Of a DNA stretch of 9,857 nt, positions 1-6,570 are shown one piece after another. Within the stretch, counting starts at the first letter, position 1. Each line of letters starts with the position of its first letter. Position numbers and translations under genes: made by a program. The stretch comes from Gammaproteobacteria bacterium (GTDB lineage: Bacteria > Pseudomonadota > Gammaproteobacteria > GCA-002705445 > GCA-002716945): the NCBI GenBank assembly GCA_002701705.1, contig NZWU01000008.1, positions 1-9,857 of the forward strand. The letters are read 5' to 3'. The notes under the pieces are model-generated. The model made no database searches and was not told the DNA's origin. It saw nothing but the letters and a program-made list of their open reading frames with translations.

Positions 1-98
1 AAAGAATTAGAGATATGATTTTCTTAAAAGATGAAAAAAAAATAGTAATGATAATTGAAAATACTCCTTCAATTGCTGTTTTAACTGAGTATTTCTAA
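1..98 (+). CDS. 3' end of an upstream gene, cut by the left edge; possibly a sugar-dehydrogenase-like beta-propeller protein
   Basis: One reading frame is open from base 3 to a TAA at 96-98 and gives 31 residues beginning R-I-R-D-M and ending in L-T-E-Y-F. The other two forward frames hit stops almost at once. The pattern of IRD near the start, then charged residues, a short hydrophobic strand (IVMII) and an E-N-T-P-S turn resembles the last strand pair of soluble PQQ-dependent glucose/sorbosone dehydrogenase-like propellers, which end in a similar 'RIRD...' blade. That resemblance is from memory and the piece is short, so the family is a guess. That it is the tail of a real gene is more likely: the stop sits 25 bases before the next start, the tight spacing seen throughout this strand. 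It is probably co-transcribed with gmd. Confidence 0.45.
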   Translation, partial: RIRDMIFLKDEKKIVMIIENTPSIAVLTEYF

Positions 99-123
99 AT
101 TACATAATCAATAATGAGATGAA

Positions 124-1083
124 ATGAAAAGAAAAAAAATTGCAATTGTTTTTGGAGCCAGTGGTCAAGATGGAGCTTATTTATCGGCTTTTCTGTTAAA
201 CAAAGGATACAAAGTTATAGGCACCACTAGAAATAGATCAAAAAAAAATCTGTGGAGATTAATTAAATTAGAAATATTTAAAAAATTAAAACTACATAAA
301 GGACAAGCGACAGATATAAAATTTTGTAAAAAAATAATTAAAAAAAATATAAAAGAAATATACTATTTGGCCGGCGACTCTTCAGTTACAAAGTCTTTTG
401 ACCAACCTGAAAATTCTCTTAAAAGTAATGCATTAGGAATTTTAAATATATTAAGTACTGTTAAAAATAAAAATAAGAAAATAAAAGTGTTTAATGCGGG
501 ATCTGGTCAATTTTATGGAGATAATGAAAGAAACAAATATGATCTTCAATCTAAAGTTGAACCTCAGAGTCCATATGGTGTAGCCAAGGCAGCAGGTTAT
601 TGGTTTACAAAAATATTTAGAAAAAAATACAACTTATTTTGTTGCACAGGTATTTTGTTTAATCATGAATCAAGTTTAAGATCAAAAGAATTTGTTACAA
701 AAAAAATAATTGATACATCTAAAATAATTAAAAAAAATAAAAAAATTAAATTAAAACTCGGTGATGTAAGTATTTATAGAGATTGGGGTTGGGCACCTGA
801 GTATGTTGAAGCATTTTGGTTAATGCTCCAAAGAAAAAAACCTTTAGATTTAATTATTGGAACAGGTAAAGTTCATACCATTAAAGAATTTGTAAATGAA
901 GTCTTTAAATTGCAAAAATTAAGCAAAAAAAATCTTATAACAAATGTAAAAAAATTTAAAAGAAAGTTAGATATAAGAGGATATAAAGCAGATATCAGTT
1001 TAACTAAAAAAAAAATTAAATGGTTACCAAAGACACCTTTTAAGAAAATGATATATAAAATGGTAAAAGATGAACTATTTTAA
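124..1083 (+). CDS. gmd: GDP-mannose 4,6-dehydratase homologue (SDR family) with an altered active site
   Basis: The family converts GDP-D-mannose to GDP-4-keto-6-deoxy-D-mannose in the cytoplasm, the entry to GDP-fucose, rhamnose, colitose and related sugars. Seen in the 319-residue product: the nucleotide-binding loop GASGQDG at 11-17 (the QDG is typical of Gmd), YLAGDSSV at 81-88, the YxxxK pair Y151/K155 in SPYGVAK, the substrate-loop signature GILFNHES at 176-183 followed by EFVTKKI, and RDWGWAPEYVEAFWLMLQ at 219-236. The catalytic triad position normally reading T/S-x-E is S127-G-Q129 here, so the usual catalytic Glu is Gln. The C-terminal R-P-x-E motif appears as R-K-L-D at 280-283. 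The protein is somewhat shorter than the usual 340-370 residues. A GAG lies 5 bases before the ATG as a weak ribosome site. fcl follows downstream, supporting a GDP-deoxyhexose role. The family is secure; the exact reaction is not. Confidence 0.85.
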   Translation: MKRKKIAIVFGASGQDGAYLSAFLLNKGYKVIGTTRNRSKKNLWRLIKLEIFKKLKLHKGQATDIKFCKKIIKKNIKEIYYLAGDSSVTKSFDQPENSLKSNALGILNILSTVKNKNKKIKVFNAGSGQFYGDNERNKYDLQSKVEPQSPYGVAKAAGYWFTKIFRKKYNLFCCTGILFNHESSLRSKEFVTKKIIDTSKIIKKNKKIKLKLGDVSIYRDWGWAPEYVEAFWLMLQRKKPLDLIIGTGKVHTIKEFVNEVFKLQKLSKKNLITNVKKFKRKLDIRGYKADISLTKKKIKWLPKTPFKKMIYKMVKDELF

Positions 1084-1126
1084 TTTATTGTTCTCAAATA
1101 ACAGTATTTTACGAATTCTTCAGAAA

Positions 1127-1132
1127 AAGGAG
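1127..1132 (+). promoter_or_regulatory. Shine-Dalgarno-like AAGGAG ahead of fcl, unusually distant
   Basis: AAGGAG is the strongest ribosome-site match on this strand, but it lies 16 bases before the ATG at 1149, further than the usual 5-10. An in-frame TAA at 1143-1145 rules out an earlier start for fcl. It may act at long spacing or be chance. The surrounding 65-base gap (1084-1148) is the largest inside the rightward run; I see no convincing promoter or terminator in it. Confidence 0.3.
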
Positions 1133-1148
1133 TTTAAAAAAATAATTT

Positions 1149-2060
1149 ATGGATAAAAAAGTACTTGTTACTGGTGGAAGTGGTTTAGTAGGAACTTACC
1201 TAAAAGATATAATGCCATCCGCCATTTATGTAAGCTCCAAAGATTTTAATTTATTGAGAGAAGATGAAGTAAAAAAAATGTTTAAAGAAATTCAGCCCAA
1301 TATAGTTATTCATTTAGCAGCTTTAGTTGGAGGCGTACATCACAATATTGAGGAACCAGTAAGGTACTTTGAAGAAAATATCATTATGAATACATTTGTT
1401 TTAAAAGAAAGTTTTAATAATAAAGTTGAGAGATTTACTGGTATATTAAGTTCATGTATTTATCCGGATAGTGTAACAACATATCCAATTAAAGAGGATA
1501 AACTTCTGGAGGGAGCTCCCCATGAGAATTTATTTTCATATTCTTATGCAAAAAGATGCTTAGCAATTCAAATAGACATGTATAACAAAAAATATAACAC
1601 AAAATATAATTACTTAATTCCATGCAATTTGTATGGTGAATTTGATAAATTTGATCCTATAAAAGGACACTTTGTTGGAGCATTGATTGAAAAAATAATA
1701 CATGCAAAAAAAAATAAAAATAATTCAATTACTTTATTTGGAGACGGAACACCGTATAGACAATTCATGCATGCAAAAGATGTCGCCAAGCTAATTAATA
1801 AAATGATTTTGACTGATAAGTTTTATAATATCAATATTGCTACAGAGGAAAATTATACTGTAGATCGTATAGCAAAGATTGCATTAAGAGTTTGCGATGC
1901 TGAAAATTTTCAAATCAATTATGATAAAAACAAACCTAACGGACAAATGAGAAAAGATATTGAAATTTCTAAATTAAAAAAATATTTTCCTGATTTTCAA
2001 CCAATAAAATTGGAAGATGGCATCAAGCAAATTTTTAATAAAAGAATAGCTTCTATATGA
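1149..2060 (+). CDS. fcl: GDP-L-fucose synthase (GDP-4-keto-6-deoxymannose 3,5-epimerase-4-reductase) homologue
   Basis: The family carries out C3/C5 epimerisation and NADPH reduction of GDP-4-keto-6-deoxymannose to GDP-L-fucose, directly after Gmd. The 303-residue product has the family's landmarks in order: GGSGLVG at 9-15, HLAALVGGVHHN at 55-66, SSCIYP at 101-106 (supplying the catalytic Ser and the Cys used in epimerisation), YSYAK at 131-135 (Tyr/Lys pair), PCNLYGEFDKFD at 158-169, and GHFVGALIEK at 173-182, whose His174 matches the second epimerisation residue (His in HVIPAL of the E. coli enzyme). Length is close to the usual 310-320. All catalytic residues appear present, unlike its gmd neighbour. 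It ends in TGA overlapping the next gene's ATG by 4 bases (ATGA), implying translational coupling. A related enzyme such as a colitose-type synthase cannot be excluded. Confidence 0.87.
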   Translation: MDKKVLVTGGSGLVGTYLKDIMPSAIYVSSKDFNLLREDEVKKMFKEIQPNIVIHLAALVGGVHHNIEEPVRYFEENIIMNTFVLKESFNNKVERFTGILSSCIYPDSVTTYPIKEDKLLEGAPHENLFSYSYAKRCLAIQIDMYNKKYNTKYNYLIPCNLYGEFDKFDPIKGHFVGALIEKIIHAKKNKNNSITLFGDGTPYRQFMHAKDVAKLINKMILTDKFYNINIATEENYTVDRIAKIALRVCDAENFQINYDKNKPNGQMRKDIEISKLKKYFPDFQPIKLEDGIKQIFNKRIASI

Positions 2061-2938
2061 GTAAAACTTTATTATTTGGAGGCAGTGGTTTTTTTGGACC
2101 TGTAATATTGTCAAAGGATTCCAGCATTATTTCAGTTGGAAGAACCCAACCTCCGCAAGAATGTAAAAATAAACACATTCAATTAGATAATTTAAATCAA
2201 TTAAATAAATTAGATAACTTAGATTTTGATAAGGTTATATTTTTAATTGGAAGCTCGAACCATCATGAAATAAATTTAAAAAATAACATGGGAATAGATC
2301 TTAATGTTTATCCACTAAATACAGCATTATCATATTTTGCAAAAAGAAAATTAAAAAAATTTATTTGTTTTACGACAATTTTGATTTACGACCAAAAAAA
2401 ATTTAAAATGCCCGTTGGTGAAAATCAGGAATTAAATCCTTTTATTAATAAATATGTTTTTAGCAAGTATTTGTCTGAGCAAGTAGTAAAATATTATTCT
2501 AAATCTGTTCCTTCAATAATTGTTAGATTAAGTAATATTTACGGGTATACTCGCTTGAGAAGACCAGATTTAGTACCTACAATAATGCAGGATATTTTTG
2601 AAAAAAACGAAGTTAAGATATGGAGCGACAAACCAAAAAGGGACTTTATTTTTATTGAGGACGCAGCGGATGCTGTTCTTAAGTTGATAAATTCGAGTTT
2701 TGAAGGAGTAATTAACTTAGGAACAGGAAAAATATCTTCATTAAAACAAATATGCGAAATAATTGAAAGTTTATCTGGTAAAAAAATAGTTTCAGAAAAT
2801 AATGAAGTTTCTGGCCCAATGGAATTTGTAACAGATATTTCTAAGTTGACCAAGATTACCGGATGGAAACCAAAATATGATATTACTGCTGGCCTAAAAA
2901 AAACTTATGAAATTATGAAAAGTTATTATAAGGATTAG
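2057..2938 (+). CDS. NAD(P)-dependent nucleotide-sugar epimerase/dehydratase/reductase (SDR), substrate unknown
   Basis: This is a 293-residue extended-SDR protein, presumably acting on a nucleotide sugar in the cytoplasm. Seen: a shortened N-terminus going straight into GGSGFFG at 8-14; an Arg at 29 just after the second beta strand, where NADP-preferring enzymes often carry a basic residue; TTILIYD at 106-112 in place of the usual S-S/T-x-x-V-Y-G; YVFSK at 133-137 (Tyr/Lys pair); RLSNIYG at 157-163; RDFIFIEDAADAV at 195-207; and GWKPKYDI near the C-terminus, all normal for the superfamily. The normally invariant Gly of VYG is Asp112. It starts inside the stop of fcl (4-base overlap), so it is made together with fcl and may use the same GDP-keto-sugar or a second sugar of the repeat unit. 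Superfamily membership is certain; the reaction (4-reductase, epimerase or other) is not readable from sequence. Confidence 0.8.
   Translation: MSKTLLFGGSGFFGPVILSKDSSIISVGRTQPPQECKNKHIQLDNLNQLNKLDNLDFDKVIFLIGSSNHHEINLKNNMGIDLNVYPLNTALSYFAKRKLKKFICFTTILIYDQKKFKMPVGENQELNPFINKYVFSKYLSEQVVKYYSKSVPSIIVRLSNIYGYTRLRRPDLVPTIMQDIFEKNEVKIWSDKPKRDFIFIEDAADAVLKLINSSFEGVINLGTGKISSLKQICEIIESLSGKKIVSENNEVSGPMEFVTDISKLTKITGWKPKYDITAGLKKTYEIMKSYYKD
2931..2934 (+). promoter_or_regulatory. Ribosome-binding site supporting a TTG start at 2942
   Basis: AGGA sits 7 bases before the TTG at 2942, inside the last codons of the preceding SDR gene. It supports TTG as the true start of the membrane protein: the first in-frame ATG comes only near residue 197, which would remove roughly half of the protein and several membrane segments. 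Confidence 0.55.
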
Positions 2939-2941
2939 TTT

Positions 2942-4168
2942 TTGTATAATTCGTATTTAAACAGAGATAAATTTAACTATCTTTTTAAGATATATTTGAC
3001 ATTTCTAGGAATTTTAGGTTTCTATCACTTATTTTTAAAGCATACCGGAGGTGCAGACTCTACAATTTCTGAATGGTTAATTAACTATCAAGGTGGTTTT
3101 ACAAAAAGAGGAATTATCGGAGAAATATGCTTTACAATTGCCAAATTTTTTGGATTAAAGTTAAGGTTTATTATTTATTTATTCCAGGTCTTAACATTAG
3201 GAACATATTTCTTTTTTTTATATCATTTTATAAAAACAATAAAAATTAATTATTTAATTTTGCTAATAATTTTCTCACCAATATTTTTATTGTACCCTTT
3301 TGCAGAGTTAGAAGTTTTAGCCAGAAAAGAAGTTTTTATATTTATTGGTTTAATTATTTTTTTTAACTTAAATAATATTAATTCAAATAAAAAGCATGAT
3401 ATTTTATTTGTAATATTTATTTTACCACTATTAGTTTTAATTTGGGAGCCAGTTATATTTTTTATAGGTTTTTTTTATTTAAGCTTGTTGATTAAGTATA
3501 AAATCAAAAATTTTCAAAAATCTGTTACAATGTTAACACCATTTTTGCCAGCTATTATAATCGCGTTTTATATAGCCTTTAATCCCATAACAGCAGAAAA
3601 TCATTTAATTTTAGAAAATTCTTTAAAAGAAAATTTTAATGAAATTTGTTATATGTCCTGTTCATTTTTGTTACACAAATCCTCTATTACAGATCAATTT
3701 ACATCAAATATACATCTTTATTCAGTTGAAATATTTATCAGATATTTTTTAATTATTTTAATTGGATTTGGACCTCTTTTAATTGTGTCAAAGAATTCGA
3801 AAATGGTTGAAGATATTTATTTTTTTAATTTATTTAAAGATTTGTTTTATCTAACAATAATACTTATGAGTCCTTTATTTTTACTTCTTGCAATGGGCTC
3901 TGATTGGGGAAGATGGGTGCACATAAGTTATACATATTCAGTACTTTTTTTTATTCACTTAATTAAAAATAAAATAATTATTCTAGATTTTAATTTTTTT
4001 AATAGATTTAAATCAAAATATAATAAGAAATATATTTTTGTAATTTTTTTTATTATATTTGCATTCGGATGGAACCCAAAAACCTCACTAACTGGGGACG
4101 TTGGATCTTTTCCAGGTTATCGAGTACCTTATTATTTTTTTAAAACTGTATTTAATAATTTTGATTAA
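2942..4168 (+). CDS. Polytopic membrane protein of unknown family, candidate polysaccharide polymerase or lipid-linked glycosyltransferase
   Basis: The 408-residue protein has about nine to ten hydrophobic segments (roughly 13-33, 74-96, 104-121, 130-143, 153-166, 170-185, 198-213, 262-283, 300-317, 330-342 and 363-378) and a polar loop at about 214-260 containing three Cys (two in CYMSC, 236-240). It begins with TTG, 3 bases after the preceding stop and with an AGGA ribosome site. Two polar motifs between hydrophobic stretches look conserved in character: a region at 36-60 with GGADS, W45 and GGFTKRG, and GSDWGRW at 319-325. Charged and aromatic residues in membrane-flanking loops are usual for Wzy-type polymerases and GT-C enzymes, and its place between sugar-nucleotide genes and a glycosyltransferase fits either. 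I do not recognise the family; a flippase is less likely because the segments are unevenly spaced and there is no 12-helix pattern. Function is inferred from context only. Confidence 0.75.
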   Translation: MYNSYLNRDKFNYLFKIYLTFLGILGFYHLFLKHTGGADSTISEWLINYQGGFTKRGIIGEICFTIAKFFGLKLRFIIYLFQVLTLGTYFFFLYHFIKTIKINYLILLIIFSPIFLLYPFAELEVLARKEVFIFIGLIIFFNLNNINSNKKHDILFVIFILPLLVLIWEPVIFFIGFFYLSLLIKYKIKNFQKSVTMLTPFLPAIIIAFYIAFNPITAENHLILENSLKENFNEICYMSCSFLLHKSSITDQFTSNIHLYSVEIFIRYFLIILIGFGPLLIVSKNSKMVEDIYFFNLFKDLFYLTIILMSPLFLLLAMGSDWGRWVHISYTYSVLFFIHLIKNKIIILDFNFFNRFKSKYNKKYIFVIFFIIFAFGWNPKTSLTGDVGSFPGYRVPYYFFKTVFNNFD

Positions 4169-4171
4169 AAA

Positions 4172-5314
4172 ATGAAAGTTTTTTATTGGTCACCCTTTTT
4201 GTCAAATATAGCAACAGTAGAAGCTGTTACAAAATCAATCAATTCAATAATTATGTATGATAAAAAAAAAGAAATAGAACCATATATAATCGACTCTACA
4301 GGTGAATGGTTTGAAAAAAAAGATAAGATTAAAGATATAAAAGTAATAAAGCTCTATAAAAAAAATTTTTATAAATTTCTTCCTAAAGGAGGATACATTA
4401 AAAGTAGAATTTCTCAGCTAATAATATTTCTTTATAGTTTTAGAAAATTAGCAAGATTAATAAAGAAAGAAAAACCAGATTTTTTAGTTGCCCATTTAAT
4501 TATTTCGCTACCTCTTTTATTATTTAAAATTTTTAATTTTAAAACTAAACTAATTGTTAGAATTTCCGGCACTCCTAAGTTAAACTTTATTAGAAAATTT
4601 TGTTGGTCCTTTCTTTCAGAAAAAATATTTAAAGTTACGTGTCCAACAATTTCTATTTATAAAAAATTTAAAAATTTGAAAATTTTTCCAATTTACAAGT
4701 TAGCAATTTTGTATGATCCGATTATATCAGTCAGATATATTAACGAGAGAAAAAAAGAATTAATTGATAAAAATTTTAAAAATTTAGAATTTATTTTAGG
4801 CATAGGAAGATTGACCAAGCAAAAAAATTTTCAATTATTGATTACAGCATTTAATGAAATAAATAAAAATATTCCACATATAAAATTGTTGATTTTGGGC
4901 GAAGGAGAAGAGAGAAATAAACTAGAAAATCTTATCAAAAAATTAAATTTGCAAGAAAAAGTTTATTTATTAGGCTATAAGACAAATGTTTTTAATTATA
5001 TACATAAAGCGAAATGTTTTATTTCCTCATCTCTTTATGAAGATCCTGGGTTTGTAATAATTGAAGCTGCTTTTTTGAATAAAGCTGTATTTGCAACTGA
5101 CTCAAATACTGGACCCTCTGAAATCTTAAAAAATTCAACAAGAGGATTTTTATTCAAAAATAATGACCATAAAGATTTGGTAAAAAAATTTACTGAATAT
5201 TCTAATTCTAGCGAACAAGAAATTAATTTAAAAATAATTAATTTAAAAAAATATTCAAAAAAATTCACAATCTTTGAACATTATAAAAATTTAAGAAATT
5301 TATTAGTTATTTAA
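4172..5314 (+). CDS. GT4-type (GT-B fold) glycosyltransferase
   Basis: This is a retaining glycosyltransferase expected to move a sugar from a nucleotide donor onto a lipid-linked growing glycan at the inner face of the membrane. The 380-residue product has an N-terminal acceptor domain (about 1-195) and a C-terminal donor-binding domain with the Glycosyltransferase-group-1 landmarks: ILGIGRLTKQKNF at 208-220 (with the Arg/Lys that bind donor phosphates), LLILGEGEE at 239-247, LGYKTNV at 267-273, and the E-x7-E pair E290/E298 in EDPGFVIIE. The NTGPSEIL segment at 312-319 replaces the common GG-x-x-E-(I/L) loop, with Pro-Ser before the Glu. No signal peptide is seen. The start is 3 bases after the membrane-protein stop with no clear ribosome site. 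The last 8 bases overlap the 3' end of the opposing dehydrogenase gene. Donor and acceptor cannot be read from sequence. Confidence 0.88.
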   Translation: MKVFYWSPFLSNIATVEAVTKSINSIIMYDKKKEIEPYIIDSTGEWFEKKDKIKDIKVIKLYKKNFYKFLPKGGYIKSRISQLIIFLYSFRKLARLIKKEKPDFLVAHLIISLPLLLFKIFNFKTKLIVRISGTPKLNFIRKFCWSFLSEKIFKVTCPTISIYKKFKNLKIFPIYKLAILYDPIISVRYINERKKELIDKNFKNLEFILGIGRLTKQKNFQLLITAFNEINKNIPHIKLLILGEGEERNKLENLIKKLNLQEKVYLLGYKTNVFNYIHKAKCFISSSLYEDPGFVIIEAAFLNKAVFATDSNTGPSEILKNSTRGFLFKNNDHKDLVKKFTEYSNSSEQEINLKIINLKKYSKKFTIFEHYKNLRNLLVI

Positions 5315-6518
5315 TATAATAAAAAAAAGGATCAATAATTTTATTTATACTATTTTTTGAGATTTTATTAAAAAGATTTTTAAATTTTTTACCTTTAGAT
5401 AAAAATAAAAAAAAATCATTTTTATAAAGATTATTATTAACAGACTTAAATTTTATATTATTCAAATAAGGATCATATGCGATCGTATTCTTATAATTTT
5501 TTTTTAAATAATTAAAAATCTCTAACTTTTGAGAATTTCTTGTATCCGAAACACCATATTTGTAAGTTAAGCCTAATACTATAATTTTTATTTTGGATTT
5601 ATTTTTTTGACTAAATTTGTTAATTTTTTTTTTTATAATTTCCATTACATATTTTTTCATTGAGTTGTTTATTGTTCTCCCAGCAAGAGTTACTTTAGAT
5701 TTATACTTTTTTTTTGATGCTGCATAAGTAAGATAATATGGGTCAACAGGTAGACAATGACCACCAACCAAACCGGGTGAAAATTTTATAAAATTCCATT
5801 TAGTTGCAGCTAATCTGATTACTTCATTAAAGTTGATATTTAATTTATTACAAATCAAGAGTACTTCATTGTAAAATGCTATATTTAAATCTCTTTGTAT
5901 ATTTTCTATCCCCTTTGCAGTTTCAGCTTCATTTATTTTATTAGTAAAAATAAGATTTTTACATAAGTTTGAGTATATCTTTCTTAATTTATTTTTAATT
6001 TCACTATTTGTACCTTCATACCCTATAATTTTGTTAATTTTAGTAAGTTTATTTTTTTTATCTCCAGGATTAATTCTTTCAGGACTATAACAAACGAAAA
6101 AGTCTTTATTATTTTTTAAATTAGTTTTTATTTCTAGTTTTTTTGAAAAATTTTTTGTTACACCAGGGTAAACAGTTGACTCTAAAACAATTATATCATT
6201 TTTTTTTAAAACGCTTGAAATTAACTCAAAGCTTTTCTTTACTGAATTTAAATCAGGAAGTTTTGACTTTTTAATTGGAGTTGGAACACATATAATAAAA
6301 AAATTACAATTTTTTAAATTATAAATTTTGTTTGTAAAAAAAATTTTTTTGTTTATAAAATCTTTTTTCTTAAATTCTTTGTTTTCATCTATACTTTTTT
6401 TTAAATATGAAATTCTTCTATTATTAGTATCGAAGCCAACAGTATCATATTTTTTAGAAATTTTGAGACAAATAGGCAATCCTACATAGCCCAAACCAAT
6501 AACACATATTTTTAACAT
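5307..6518 (-). CDS. tviB: UDP-N-acetylhexosamine 6-dehydrogenase (TviB/WbpA type)
   Basis: The family oxidises C6 of UDP-GlcNAc or UDP-GalNAc twice with NAD+, giving a UDP-N-acetylhexosaminuronic acid for acidic O-antigens and capsules such as Vi. The 403-residue product shows GLGYVG at 8-13 (NAD binding), CVPTPI at 77-82, ESTVYPGVT at 113-121, YSPERINPGD at 144-153, AKGIENIQRDLNIAFYNE at 201-218 with the catalytic-type Lys202, GLVGGHCLPVDPYYLTYAA at 249-267 with catalytic Cys255, and GLTYKYGVSDTRNS at 316-329 in the C-terminal domain. K-W-N-F before the Cys loop is typical of the TviB branch rather than WecC or Ugd. It is slightly shorter than the usual ~425 and extremely Lys-rich (about 72 of 403). 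It is alone on its strand, its 3' end overlaps the upstream-strand glycosyltransferase, and a 4-epimerase is transcribed divergently. GlcNAc versus GalNAc preference is not decided here. Confidence 0.9.
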   Translation of the reverse strand: MLKICVIGLGYVGLPICLKISKKYDTVGFDTNNRRISYLKKSIDENKEFKKKDFINKKIFFTNKIYNLKNCNFFIICVPTPIKKSKLPDLNSVKKSFELISSVLKKNDIIVLESTVYPGVTKNFSKKLEIKTNLKNNKDFFVCYSPERINPGDKKNKLTKINKIIGYEGTNSEIKNKLRKIYSNLCKNLIFTNKINEAETAKGIENIQRDLNIAFYNEVLLICNKLNINFNEVIRLAATKWNFIKFSPGLVGGHCLPVDPYYLTYAASKKKYKSKVTLAGRTINNSMKKYVMEIIKKKINKFSQKNKSKIKIIVLGLTYKYGVSDTRNSQKLEIFNYLKKNYKNTIAYDPYLNNIKFKSVNNNLYKNDFFLFLSKGKKFKNLFNKISKNSINKIIDPFFYYIK

Positions 6519-6570
6519 AAAAATATCTATACTTTCTTTTTAAAAAAATTGATATATCAATGTTCAACTT
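6519..6570. promoter_or_regulatory. Divergent intergenic region with a 12-base palindrome
   Basis: These 52 bases separate the start codons of two divergent genes, so both must have promoters here or inside the neighbouring gene. A perfect palindrome TTGATATATCAA lies at 6549-6560, close to the epimerase start, and could be an operator. I found no -35/-10 pair with good spacing in either direction (a TATAGA on the minus strand at 6531-6526 would place a start almost on the ATG). No clear ribosome site precedes either gene. A palindrome of this length is expected several times by chance in 9.8 kb of such A+T-rich DNA, so the regulatory reading is tentative. Confidence 0.35.

Noticed and set aside
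1084..1148. Small RNA, riboswitch or promoter in the 65-base gap before fcl
   Set aside because: No well-spaced -35/-10 pair, stable stem or known riboswitch core is visible; only the distant AAGGAG stands out.
2539..2853. Antisense open frame of 104 codons within the third SDR gene
   Set aside because: It lies wholly inside a well-supported SDR gene, has no recognisable motif or ribosome site, and its composition looks like a mirror of the sense codons.
5035..5268. Antisense open frame of 77 codons within the glycosyltransferase gene
   Set aside because: It covers the E-x7-E catalytic region of a clear glycosyltransferase on the other strand and shows no features of its own.
5220..5345. 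A/T-only inverted repeats around the convergent junction as intrinsic terminators
   Set aside because: The possible stems are A/T only and imperfect, and similar ones occur throughout the sequence, so they cannot be told from background.
5624..5634. Long homopolymer tracts inside genes (T11 here, A10 at 1006-1015 in gmd, A10 at 8611-8620 near the start of a glycosyltransferase) as phase-variation switches
   Set aside because: Runs of 8-11 A or T are scattered through most genes in this window and follow from the A+T-rich, Lys/Phe-rich coding. All frames are intact, and nothing singles out one tract as a contingency repeat.
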